The notes beneath the pieces are model-generated. The model ran no database searches. It was not told where the DNA came from and saw only the letters and a list, made by a program, of their open reading frames with translations. A DNA stretch of 64,000 bases. Origin: an uncultured Sutterella sp. GTDB taxonomy: Bacteria > Pseudomonadota > Gammaproteobacteria > Burkholderiales > Burkholderiaceae_F. Location of the stretch: NCBI GenBank assembly GCA_905197905.1, contig CAJKAP010000001.1, positions 310,001 to 374,000 on the forward strand. Direction: 5' to 3'. The stretch's first letter is position 1. Each line of letters opens with the position of its first letter. Position numbers and translations under genes: made by a program. Positions 1 through 8,185 of this stretch are shown one piece after another.

Positions 1-856
1 TCGCTTTAAAGAGCGGGAGCGAGAGCGCAATCGCGACCAAGACCGCTGTGAAAAGCTTCAAGTCGTTTGGCGGCATCCCGAGTTCAAGGACGAGCGCAAT
101 GACTAAACGATAGATAATCGACCCCATTACGACGGCAACCAAATAGTGCTTAAAGCTGGAGTTGCCGATAATGACTTCGCCGATGATCACGCTCGCGAGA
201 CCAATCACGATGGTCCCAACGCCCATGCCCACATCCGCAAAGCCATTGTTTTGTGCCACCACAGCGCCAGAGAGCGCTACGAGAGCGTTCGAGATCACAA
301 GACCCAACACCACCATCACGTTGGTGTTAATCCCTTGCGCACGGGCCATCTGCGGATTAAAGCCTGTGGCTCGAATCGCCGTGCCAAGCTCCGTGCCAAA
401 GAACCAATAGATGCAGTTCACTACGATTGCTGTGACGATAAACCCAATGAGACAGGCTACCCACACCGAAGAGAGACCCGTGACCTGTTCGAGCCACGTA
501 AAGATCGTCTCATCTTGCAGTAGCGAGATGTTCGCCTTGCCCATCACATGAAGATTGATGGAATAAAGGCCGATCATCGTCAGAATCCCCGCGAGCAAAG
601 CAGGAATTTTGAGTTTGGTGGTGAGAAAACCTGTCACCGCCCCAGCAAGTGCCCCCGCAACGAGTGCGAGGAGAAACGCAGCGACAAAACCACAACCCGA
701 GGAAATCGCGGTTGCAGCGACAGCTGCCCCTAGAGGAAAACTTCCTTCGACCGACAAATCAGCGATGTCAAGTACGCGGAAGGTTAGAAAAACGCCTAGT
801 GCCAAAATGGACCACTGTAGGCCTTGTGCAATTGTCGATATTAAAAGCTCAGTCAT
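1..856 (-). CDS. ABC transporter permease, COG4120 type (3' end outside window)
   Basis: Integral membrane subunit of an ABC importer. The frame is open from an ATG at 856 to the window edge (285 codons), so the C-terminus is missing. It is hydrophobic throughout with about eight membrane segments. The N-terminal stretch VLDIADLSVEGSFPLG is typical of the LivH/RbsC-like permeases that pair with COG2984 binding lipoproteins. An AAGGA Shine-Dalgarno sits about 10 bases upstream of the ATG. The gene directly upstream on the same strand encodes that type of lipoprotein, so the two form one operon; an ATPase would be expected beyond the window. Relatives are annotated as tryptophan/tyrosine or general substrate importers; the substrate here is unknown. 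Confidence 0.85.
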   Translation of the reverse strand, partial: MTELLISTIAQGLQWSILALGVFLTFRVLDIADLSVEGSFPLGAAVAATAISSGCGFVAAFLLALVAGALAGAVTGFLTTKLKIPALLAGILTMIGLYSINLHVMGKANISLLQDETIFTWLEQVTGLSSVWVACLIGFIVTAIVVNCIYWFFGTELGTAIRATGFNPQMARAQGINTNVMVVLGLVISNALVALSGAVVAQNNGFADVGMGVGTIVIGLASVIIGEVIIGNSSFKHYLVAVVMGSIIYRLVIALVLELGMPPNDLKLFTAVLVAIALSLPLFKA

Positions 857-975
857 TGTCTCATCCTTGAGGTTTTAGGTACCCGGCGAAACACGGTCAA
901 TCTCAATAGGTTTCGCTAGTTTTGTTGTGTAGCTCAGCCTTCTAGCGAAGGTTATGAGCATCGGTTATAGAGACG

Positions 976-1977
976 TTATTCGACTTTAGTCGCTTTGCTA
1001 AGAATATCTTCGGGAATCGTAAGACCCAAAGCCTTAGCGGTTTTGACATTCACAATCACGTTATCAGCGTGTTGCGTCTGGATCGGCATATCAGCGGGTT
1101 TCGCTTTGCCTTCCAAAATGTCTGCGCCCATCTGTCCCGTCATCTTGCCTAAGGTGTAGTAGTCGATGGCGATCGAGGCGAGAGCGCCCTGACGAACCAT
1201 ACCGCCTTCAGCAGCAACGACCGGCAACTTAGCCGGCATCGTGGCTTTCATCAAAGCAGGGAGTGCGCTAGCGACGACGTTATCGGTCGGCAAGTAAATG
1301 GCATCAACCTTATCCTTCAAGCTGTTAACGGCCTGCTGCAGGTCGTTTACCGTCGTCACGGTCGATTCCACCACGTTGAGGTTCAACTGTGCGGCGGCTT
1401 CACGGAGCAACTTCATTTGGTATTCGGAGTTGATTTCGCTCGAATTGTAGATCGTGCCAATGTTCTTCGCCTGCGGGACCAATTTCACCAAGAGTTCCAC
1501 CTGTTCTTTAACGGGGTTAATGTCGGAGACACCCGTCACGTTGCCGCCCGGCTTTTCGTTGCTCTGAACGAGCTTGGCGATTTCAAAATTCGTGACTGCC
1601 GTTGCGACGATGGGGATATCTTTGGTGGCACCAGCAACAGACTGCGCAGCAGGGGTTGCAATAGCGAAGATGACTTTGTCTTTATTGGAGACGAAGCGTT
1701 GAGCGATGTTGTGGAGGTTAGATTGATCGGCCTGAGCGTTCTGGCGATCGAGTTGGATGTTGACACCGTCTTTGAAACCGCGTTCGGCTAAGGCATCAAC
1801 GATACCGCGATTGGCTGCGTCGAGAGCGTCGTGCTCAACTAGCTGAACAATACCAATCGGGGTCAAATTTGTTGCGGCACCGGCTTTCGGTGCATCCTTT
1901 TCATCCCCACAGCCAGCCAAGCTAGCCATGAGGGCTCCCGCGACAGCGAGAGACACCATTGACATGGGTTTAATCAT
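976..1977 (-). CDS. ABC transporter substrate-binding lipoprotein (COG2984 family)
   Basis: Periplasmic binding component of the importer whose permease follows 119 bases downstream. The 333-residue product has a lipoprotein signal with lipobox LAGC and acylated Cys23, then a two-lobed ABC_sub_bind fold: PIGIVQLVEHDALD near residue 42, KDIPIVATAVTNFE near 120, TGVSDINPVKEQ near 148 and IYLPTDNVVASALP near 225. An SD (GGAG) lies just before the ATG. The family includes TrpX-like tryptophan/tyrosine binders, but the ligand cannot be read from sequence. Order (binding protein, permease, presumably ATPase) is the family norm. Confidence 0.9.
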   Translation of the reverse strand: MIKPMSMVSLAVAGALMASLAGCGDEKDAPKAGAATNLTPIGIVQLVEHDALDAANRGIVDALAERGFKDGVNIQLDRQNAQADQSNLHNIAQRFVSNKDKVIFAIATPAAQSVAGATKDIPIVATAVTNFEIAKLVQSNEKPGGNVTGVSDINPVKEQVELLVKLVPQAKNIGTIYNSSEINSEYQMKLLREAAAQLNLNVVESTVTTVNDLQQAVNSLKDKVDAIYLPTDNVVASALPALMKATMPAKLPVVAAEGGMVRQGALASIAIDYYTLGKMTGQMGADILEGKAKPADMPIQTQHADNVIVNVKTAKALGLTIPEDILSKATKVE

Positions 1978-2203
1978 GATTTTTCTCCATTGGGTTTGAG
2001 AGAAGTTAAAAAACGGAGAGCTAAGACTTCACCAGGACGAACACTTCCACGGTGATGCTCCCCCATAATCCATTATGCACAGATTAAAAAAGGGGAGGAC
2101 GCGAGTTTCCCCAAGAGAGTGAGTGATATGTCTTATAGCGAGTGAGAAGACGCAAAAAAGTGGCAAATCTTTCTCAAAATGCTGAATTTGCAAGCATTGA
2201 TTG

Positions 2204-2821
2204 TCAGGAAATTTTCTTTTGAAAAAGACTCTCTGCGCCCAGACGGAAAATGTCGAGGAATGGATAGTTAAGAGACAAAAGTACGGGAACCTGTCCCGCA
2301 ATACGCCCGCAATTTGGAAAGTAAATTTCGCACCCAGTGCCTGTGAGGCGGTCCGTGTATTGGCAAATCACGTCAACCTCATCGGTGTTGACGCACTCAG
2401 ACGTGCTTTCTGCCTCGAGAAATTCGATCTCGGGATACGCCTCTTGAAAGTAGCTCAACGGGAAAACATTGCCAACAAGACCAATACGATGAATTTGATG
2501 TTCGAGAATAAAGCGTTTCCCGACTTCTAAAAAGGAGAGGATCGGTGTGGCTGTTTCCGTACGCAAAGCGGGAATGAGCAACTCACTTCGATAGTCGCCT
2601 AGCACAATCACGTCAACCGCTAACTGTTCTAAAGCCTGAATAGATTCGCGGGCGGCTTTTTCTCGAGCCTTCTCTTGACCTTTTTCCATCGGAATGTGGC
2701 ATTCGAGAATCGTCATTTCACGCTGGGCTTTTTTGGCGGCGCACTCAATCGCTTCCTTGATATAGGCGGCAACAACGCTATGCATGCCAGTAGCTAAACC
2801 AATTTTGAGAGGAGAGGTCAT
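2204..2821 (-). CDS. Asp/Glu racemase-like protein of unknown function
   Basis: 205 residues, upstream of the ABC importer genes on the same strand, separated by 226 bases. The N-terminus KIGLATGMHSVVAAYIKEAI, the segment DVIVLGDYRSELLIPALR near residue 90, and HRIGLVGNVFPL near 125 resemble the two-lobed aspartate/glutamate racemase fold. However, the first catalytic Cys expected at the DYRSE position is absent; a PNCGRIAG segment near 175 could be the second. It could therefore be a binding or otherwise non-racemase member of that fold. Proximity hints at amino-acid or related ligand metabolism linked to the transporter. Function not assigned. Confidence 0.5.
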   Translation of the reverse strand: MTSPLKIGLATGMHSVVAAYIKEAIECAAKKAQREMTILECHIPMEKGQEKAREKAARESIQALEQLAVDVIVLGDYRSELLIPALRTETATPILSFLEVGKRFILEHQIHRIGLVGNVFPLSYFQEAYPEIEFLEAESTSECVNTDEVDVICQYTDRLTGTGCEIYFPNCGRIAGQVPVLLSLNYPFLDIFRLGAESLFQKKIS

Positions 2822-2914
2822 GCGTGAAAAATCCTTTGAGTGGAAACGGCTGGTCTTTCTAGATTAGTGATTCTGCAGTACGAAGCAATTAGGATTAACG
2901 AGGAAAGCGGCCAA

Positions 2915-2949
2915 GAAAAAGCCGATGCCCCAGTAGAAGGCATCGGCTC
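2915..2949 (-). terminator. Rho-independent terminator after fhs
   Basis: Inverted repeat GCCGATGCC (2921-2929) and GGCATCGGC (2939-2947) with a 9-base loop. On the minus strand it is followed by a run of T. It lies 27 bases past the fhs stop. Confidence 0.85.
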
Positions 2950-2976
2950 TCAGAGAAAATCTCTTAAGCGGTGCGA

Positions 2977-4620
2977 TTAGGCAAGACCCGTGATCTTACC
3001 GTCAACGACGTCAATATGCATGGCAGCAGGTACCTTCGGGAGACCTGGCATACGCATAATGGCGCCCGTCGTTACCACTACAAAGCCCGCGCCAGCATTC
3101 AAAATGAGGCGTTGCACAGGAAGGGTGAAGCCTTCTGGAGCACCCAAGAGGGCAGGATCGTGAGAGAGCGAGAACGGGGTCTTCGCCACGCACACTGGCA
3201 ACTTATCAAAGCCCATTTCCACTAAGCGCTGGAAGTCCTTCATCGCGGCAGGGGAGAATTCCACTTGACCGGCGTGGTAGACCTGTTCAGCCAAGGCCTT
3301 CACCTTTTCCAAAACGGTCATTTCAGGTTCATAGGAGTAGCGCAAGGGTTTCACGTCCTGAGCGGCATCCACGACCTGGCGAGCCAATTCTTCAGCACCA
3401 GCACCACCCTTGGCGAAACCGTCGCTCACAGCGGCGCGAACGCCCATTTCCTTGCAGTGTTCAAGGAGGGCTTCGATTTCTTCATCCGTATCGGTGTGGA
3501 AGTGGTTAATCGAAACCACGATATTGGGACCAAAGCGCTTCAAGTTTTCGATGTGGCGATCCAAGTTGCAGAAGCCCTTCTTCATTGCGTCGAGGTTGGG
3601 CTTACCAATGTCGGCCAAGACCACACCACCGTGCCACTTCAGGGCCTTGGTGGAGGTGACAAGCACGACAGCGGCAGGATTCAACCCAGCCATACGGCAC
3701 TTAATGTTGTAGAACTTTTCGGCACCCAAGTCAGAACCGAAGCCCGCTTCCGTCACGGTGTATTCACCGAGCTTCATCGCGGCCTTGGTGGCAACAACGG
3801 AGTTGCAACCATGAGCGATATTGGCAAACGGACCACCGTGCACGAAGGCGAGATTGCCTTCAATCGTCTGCACGAGGTTCGGTTTCATGGCGTCTTTTAA
3901 GAGCGCCAAGAGCGCACCCGTGGCACCCAATTCTTTGACCGTGTAGGCTGTACCATCAGGGCGAGTGCCCACAACGATACGATCTAAGCGAGCACGCAAG
4001 TCTTCCATATCGGTCGCCAAGCAGAGCACAGCCATCAATTCGCTAGCGACAGTGATATCAAAGCCTGTTTCCGTCGGAATCCCGTTCGCGGTACCACCCA
4101 AACCGGTGACGATATTACGAAGCATACGATCGTTCACGTCCATCACACGACGCCAGAAGATTTCCTTCAAAACGATCTGACCCTGATGACGAGCGTTGTC
4201 AACCAAAGCGGCCAAGAGGTTGTTGGCGGAAGTGATGGCGTGAAAGTCCCCGGTGAAGTGCAAGTTAATGGCTTCCATCGGGAGAACCTGAGAGTAGCCG
4301 CCACCCGCAGCGCCACCCTTCATCCCGAAAACTGGGCCTAAAGAGGGTTCACGAAGGGCGATAGTGGTCTGAAAGCCCAAACGCTTCAAACCTTGCGCAA
4401 GGGCGATCGAAGTGGTTGTTTTGCCAGAGCCCGCTGGCATGCCAGAGGTAGCGGTCACCAAAATCAAACGCGCACGAAGTTGGCGCGAGGGATTGAGTTC
4501 CACCTTAGCCTTGTCACGACCATACGGTTCAAACTCGGCATCTTCAAGGCCCGCGTCATGAGCGAGCTTGTCGATCGGGATGAGTTTAGTTGCCTGGGCA
4601 ATTTCGATATCGCTAAGCAT
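2977..4620 (-). CDS. fhs: Formate-tetrahydrofolate ligase
   Basis: Cytosolic ligase that makes 10-formyl-THF from formate, THF and ATP, feeding one-carbon metabolism. The product is 547 residues, near the usual 550-560. A P-loop-like ATP site SGMPAGSGKTTTSIALAQG lies near residue 60, followed by the conserved REPSLGPVFGMKGGAAGGGY and, farther on, FANIAHGCNS. I take the ATG at 4620 because AGGAG lies eight bases upstream; an in-frame ATG at 4650 has no such site. It is monocistronic: a 311-base leader region upstream and a terminator downstream. The enzyme is common in anaerobes that use formate as a one-carbon source. Confidence 0.97.
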   Translation of the reverse strand: MLSDIEIAQATKLIPIDKLAHDAGLEDAEFEPYGRDKAKVELNPSRQLRARLILVTATSGMPAGSGKTTTSIALAQGLKRLGFQTTIALREPSLGPVFGMKGGAAGGGYSQVLPMEAINLHFTGDFHAITSANNLLAALVDNARHQGQIVLKEIFWRRVMDVNDRMLRNIVTGLGGTANGIPTETGFDITVASELMAVLCLATDMEDLRARLDRIVVGTRPDGTAYTVKELGATGALLALLKDAMKPNLVQTIEGNLAFVHGGPFANIAHGCNSVVATKAAMKLGEYTVTEAGFGSDLGAEKFYNIKCRMAGLNPAAVVLVTSTKALKWHGGVVLADIGKPNLDAMKKGFCNLDRHIENLKRFGPNIVVSINHFHTDTDEEIEALLEHCKEMGVRAAVSDGFAKGGAGAEELARQVVDAAQDVKPLRYSYEPEMTVLEKVKALAEQVYHAGQVEFSPAAMKDFQRLVEMGFDKLPVCVAKTPFSLSHDPALLGAPEGFTLPVQRLILNAGAGFVVVTTGAIMRMPGLPKVPAAMHIDVVDGKITGLA

Positions 4621-4931
4621 GCGAATCTCCTGTAAATAGCAAAATAACAAAAAGACAAAAAAGAAATCGGTAGGAAGCGCGTGATGGAGGAGGACTCAAC
4701 GACCTTTCCGGTCGGATTCAACTCAACTCTGGGGAACATCGTTGCGCTCAGATTGAAAGGTAGTTCTAATCCTAGCGAAAGAGGAGGAATTTCGGGCAGG
4801 GAAAAGGAAGAAAATGTGAAAGGCGAGGGTTTTCCCTAATGGACTTTTAGGCTCATCGCAAATTGTCTGAGCAAAGGTGCGTAGGTGAGAACGAGGAAAA
4901 GCAAAAGTCACCCGCGCACCGCTCTTCTTCT
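4621..4931. other. Leader/promoter region of fhs, no gene seen
   Basis: 311 bases between fhs and the MarR-type gene, both on the minus strand. It holds a small perfect hairpin (CGACC/GGTCG, around 4700-4714) and a pyrimidine-rich tract directly before the fhs Shine-Dalgarno. No conserved ORF and no riboswitch I can name. Confidence 0.5.
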
Positions 4932-5378
4932 TTAGTCTTTTTTCTCGTCGTGAACCATAGGGACCACTTTTTGCAAGTGGCGTATATAGGTTTCCAGCGA
5001 GACTTCTTGTGGGAAGTGAAGTTCCTCGAGAAGGGCTTCGATTTGAGGCGTAACGCGCTCGAGAATCTCACGCCCATCCATCGTCACGTCGTTATAAATG
5101 CCACGGCGGTCCGTCGGGCACAAATAACGAATGAGAAGACCTCGATCTTCCAGACGCGAGACAAGGCGTCCCGTTGCCGAAGCGGAGAGACCAATACGCT
5201 CAGAGAGCGTTTTCATTTTGAAGTGGCAGGCGCAGCTTGCCGTATTTTGGGTACTTAGTACGCGCAACGTGATCCACTCACGTGTGGTGATTTCCTCGTT
5301 CTTGAGGATTTCTTCCATTTTGGTGGAGAGCGTATCTTGCGCGACTTGAAGCCATTGCCAACAGTCGAGAATATTCAT
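4932..5378 (-). CDS. MarR-family transcriptional regulator
   Basis: 148-residue winged-helix repressor. The DNA-binding part is KMKTLSERIGLSASATGRLV, then SRLEDRGLLIRYLCPTDRRG, the wing with the DxRG signature of MarR proteins. It is divergent from an MFS exporter, the usual layout for a local repressor of an efflux pump. The start is placed at 5378: a TATAAT at 5416-5421 (minus strand) with TTGTTT 18 bases upstream would put the transcript start downstream of the alternative ATG at 5417, which lies inside the -10 box. No strong Shine-Dalgarno is visible. Ligand unknown. Confidence 0.85.
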   Translation of the reverse strand: MNILDCWQWLQVAQDTLSTKMEEILKNEEITTREWITLRVLSTQNTASCACHFKMKTLSERIGLSASATGRLVSRLEDRGLLIRYLCPTDRRGIYNDVTMDGREILERVTPQIEALLEELHFPQEVSLETYIRHLQKVVPMVHDEKKD

Positions 5379-5415
5379 GGAAATGTGAGTCCAGTAGGTC
5401 TGAAAAAGTAAAGCC

Positions 5416-5445
5416 ATTATACGAACACGGGCGATCTCAAAACAA
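5416..5445 (-). promoter_or_regulatory. Predicted sigma-70 promoter of the marR-type gene
   Basis: On the minus strand, -35 TTGTTT (5440-5445), an 18-base spacer and a perfect -10 TATAAT (5416-5421). Not experimentally supported. Confidence 0.55.
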
Positions 5446-5461
5446 CTCGAAAATCGAAAAC

Positions 5462-5532
5462 AATTGCAATTTGACATTATCGGCGTATGCAAGTATTATT
5501 ACACACCTAACGCTGATAGTCGGCGTATGCAA
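5462..5532 (+). promoter_or_regulatory. Promoter and candidate operators of the MFS exporter gene
   Basis: Perfect -35 TTGACA (5471-5476), 17-base spacer, -10 TATTAT (5494-5499). The palindrome AATTGCAATT (5462-5471) abuts the -35. The direct repeat CGGCGTATGCAA occurs at 5481-5492, inside the spacer, and again at 5521-5532, 40 bases on. These are good candidates for binding sites of the divergent MarR-type repressor. Confidence 0.65.
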
Positions 5533-5556
5533 CTAATTTTCAGAAAGGAAGTTTTG

Positions 5557-6732
5557 ATGAGACAATCTCCGGCACTTTGGGCTTTGGCAATGGGAGCGTT
5601 TGCCATCGGCATGACGGAATTTGTGGCGATTGGACTGCTTAACCAAGTCGCTGAAACCTTTGGAACGAGCTCTTCCACCACGGGTTGGATTGTGACAGCT
5701 TATGCGCTGGGCGTGATGCTGGGCTCGCCGCTTCTCACGTGGATTGGACTACGTATTCCTCGCAAAACGATGCTTTTTTTGTTGATGGCATTGTTTGCAC
5801 TGGGAAATGCTGTGACGGCTACGGCTTCCGTTTTCTCCGTGATGCTCATTGGTCGCGTTTTAACGAGCTTCTCTCACGGAGTCTTTTTTGGCCTGGGGAG
5901 CGTCGTGGGCGCAGAAATTGCGGGTCCTGGTCGTCGCGCTGCCGCTGTGGCCTTCATGTTCTCAGGTCTCACCTTAGCAAACCTTGTAGGTGTGCCATTG
6001 GGTGCTTGGGTAGGTGAAGTCTTAGGTTGGCGCATCACCTACGGCTTTGTCGCCTTCTTAGGGATTGTTGTGGCAAGCGCCTTGTGGTTCTGGGTGCCAG
6101 AGCTTCCCACGCCAAAGAGTACGGATTTAAAAAGTGAGTTGCGTGCGCTTAAAAACCCCAAGATTGCCATTGCGCTCATGATGACGCTTTTGGGTTTTGG
6201 CGGTGTTTTTGCGGCAATTACGTATCTTTCACCGATGTTGACCGAAGTCACGAGCGTCAGTAATCAAGCCATTTCGTGGTTTATGGTGCTTTTGGGTCTC
6301 GGGATGATGGTCGGAAACTACTTTGGCGGCAAGTTTGCGGATAAGAATCTCTTTTTAGCGCTTGCGGGCTCTCTTGCACTTTTAACCGTTGCGCTCCTTG
6401 CTTTTGGCTGGGTTTTAAAGAGCGCGATTCTCTCGGGACTCGTACTCTTCTTGATTGGTGCGATTGGCTTTGCGACGGTGCCGCCACTGCAGATGATGAC
6501 GATGGTGGAAGCCAAAACCGCGCCGACACTTGCTTCAGTGCTTAATATCGGCGCATTTAACCTTGGGAACGCGCTTGCTGCTTGGTTGGGCGGCGTCGCG
6601 ATTGACTCTTCGTGGAGCTTTACGGGTGCCACTTGGGTGGGCGCGCTGATGAGCGCAGGCGCACTCCTCTTGACGCTTGGGTTGAGGCCCGCCAAAAAGC
6701 GCCAAGAAGGACGAGTGCTCAATACCAACTAA
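5557..6732 (+). CDS. MFS exporter, DHA1/YdhP-AraJ-like
   Basis: Inner-membrane secondary transporter of 391 residues with about 12 membrane segments. The N-terminus (LWALAMGAFAIGMTEFVAIG), the segment GRVLTSFSHGVFFGLGSVV and motif-A-like DKNLFLALAG place it in the drug:H+ antiporter-1 group close to YdhP/AraJ. The start at 5557 follows AAGGAAG at a proper distance; the longer frame from 5464 would run through the promoter. It is divergent from a MarR regulator, so efflux of a toxic compound under repressor control is likely. Substrate unknown. Confidence 0.88.
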   Translation: MRQSPALWALAMGAFAIGMTEFVAIGLLNQVAETFGTSSSTTGWIVTAYALGVMLGSPLLTWIGLRIPRKTMLFLLMALFALGNAVTATASVFSVMLIGRVLTSFSHGVFFGLGSVVGAEIAGPGRRAAAVAFMFSGLTLANLVGVPLGAWVGEVLGWRITYGFVAFLGIVVASALWFWVPELPTPKSTDLKSELRALKNPKIAIALMMTLLGFGGVFAAITYLSPMLTEVTSVSNQAISWFMVLLGLGMMVGNYFGGKFADKNLFLALAGSLALLTVALLAFGWVLKSAILSGLVLFLIGAIGFATVPPLQMMTMVEAKTAPTLASVLNIGAFNLGNALAAWLGGVAIDSSWSFTGATWVGALMSAGALLLTLGLRPAKKRQEGRVLNTN

Positions 6733-6758
6733 AAAACGAACGATATCGAAAGAAAGAA

Positions 6759-6799
6759 CGGGCGGCGATTCACTTAATCATCAGGTGAGTTGTCGCCCG
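6759..6799. terminator. Weak bidirectional hairpin between convergent genes
   Basis: A 14-base imperfect stem (6759-6772 with 6786-6799, three G-T pairs). The potE stop codon lies in the loop. There is no clean T-run on either side, so terminator function is tentative. Confidence 0.4.
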
Positions 6800-8096
6800 A
6801 TTTCATTTGGCGAGCATGCGCAAAGGCAAAGAAGAACCAGCCCACCATCGTGGCGAGCGACCCCCACATCATAGGCTCAAACCCAGCCGCATAAAGCGCG
6901 TAGTAGCTATAGACCAAGCTCGCATAAGCGGTCCAGCGAATCGGTTTGGCTTCTTTTTCTGCCACACTTTCTACTTTGAGAATCACAAAGACCGAGGCCA
7001 TGGACAAGATGTAGGGGATGACGTTGGTGACCACGGCTAAGTCCACAAGACGCGTAAATTGCGTGTAGAGCGTAGGAGAAATCGTCATCAACGTGAGCAC
7101 GCTTTGCACGACGGCAATCGTTACCATGCCCCAGACAGGCGCATGATGTGCGCTCATCTTGGAGAAAACACGAGGGAAGTAACCCGTATCGGCCGTAAAC
7201 TTAAAGACGTTTGCGATCGTAAATTGCCAAGAAAGAAGTGACCCCGTGCAAGAGAGCACCATCAAGCCCATGACAATCTTGCTCACCGTGTCGTTAAACA
7301 TGTGGCTAAAGACGAGCCCAAAGGGAGCGTTCGATTGAGCGAGCTCGGCATTTTCCACAATCCCTGACATCATATTGGTGGAGACGATATAAAGGAAAGC
7401 AACGCCAATCGTGGCACGCATCACGGCAATAGGAACGTTCTTTTCTGGGTTTTCAACCGCGTCGGCGTTCACACAGGCCGATTCCAACCCCAAAAAGGCC
7501 CACAAAGTAATCGAAATCGAAGCGCTAATCGCTTCCCAGGTGGGGAGGTTATGCGGATTCCACGCGTCAAGATACATTTGGGGCGAGAACCAGAACCAGC
7601 CCGCAATACAAAGCACCCCCACGGGTAAAATCGCACCCCAAGCGGTGAGCGAAGAAAGGAGCCCCGTAATCCCTGCACCACGGAAATTGAGCACCGTGCA
7701 GACCCAAAGAAGGGCAATCGTCGCAAGGCAGGTTTCAAGCGGCGTGACCGTTAAATCAAAAACGGCAAACGCATAGCTCACTGCCGAAACGGCAATAGCG
7801 ATATTGGCAACAAGGAGCGAGAGAGAATAGGTGTAGTTAACGAGAAAGTAGCCCGACTTTCCAAAAGCATATTCCGCATAACCGCCAATACCCCCTTGCT
7901 TACGAGAGAGCATTCCACACTTGGCGAAAGTGTAGGCTAAGGCCGTGGAGCCCGTCACGGTGACTAACCAAGAGACGACGGAGAAGGTCCCGACTTGTGC
8001 GAGCTTCGTGGGGAGCATGATGATGCCCGAACCCATCATATTGAGCGCAGTCAAGAGCGTGAGCTGCGTCACACTCATTTTGTGCGAAGTCGACAT
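6774..8096 (-). CDS. potE: Putrescine-ornithine antiporter
   Basis: APC-superfamily membrane transporter of 440 residues with about 12 membrane segments. It exchanges intracellular putrescine for external ornithine. The N-terminal block LNMMGSGIIMLPTKLAQVG, then RKQGGIGGYAEYAFGKSG, and the LWAFLGLESACVNADAVENP block match enterobacterial PotE closely by eye. It lies 89 bases downstream of ornithine decarboxylase on the same strand, the speF-potE order of enteric bacteria. Together they form an acid-resistance and proton-motive cycle in which decarboxylation consumes a cytosolic proton. Confidence 0.95.
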   Translation of the reverse strand: MSTSHKMSVTQLTLLTALNMMGSGIIMLPTKLAQVGTFSVVSWLVTVTGSTALAYTFAKCGMLSRKQGGIGGYAEYAFGKSGYFLVNYTYSLSLLVANIAIAVSAVSYAFAVFDLTVTPLETCLATIALLWVCTVLNFRGAGITGLLSSLTAWGAILPVGVLCIAGWFWFSPQMYLDAWNPHNLPTWEAISASISITLWAFLGLESACVNADAVENPEKNVPIAVMRATIGVAFLYIVSTNMMSGIVENAELAQSNAPFGLVFSHMFNDTVSKIVMGLMVLSCTGSLLSWQFTIANVFKFTADTGYFPRVFSKMSAHHAPVWGMVTIAVVQSVLTLMTISPTLYTQFTRLVDLAVVTNVIPYILSMASVFVILKVESVAEKEAKPIRWTAYASLVYSYYALYAAGFEPMMWGSLATMVGWFFFAFAHARQMKSGDNSPDD

Positions 8097-8185
8097 AGTT
8101 TGACGCTCCAGTTAAACGGAAAAATGAAGAAATAAGCGAGAGACCTTAATAGTACTCTCGCTTTGGTCGCTTGTCTAAGAGTTTT

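Noticed and set aside
2029..2301. 90-codon minus-strand frame before the binding-protein gene
   Set aside because: Overlaps the end of the racemase-like gene in another frame, with no ribosome site and no recognisable pattern.
4621..4931. Tetrahydrofolate or other folate riboswitch before fhs
   Set aside because: Only a small hairpin is visible; I could not match the consensus of any folate- or ZTP-sensing RNA.
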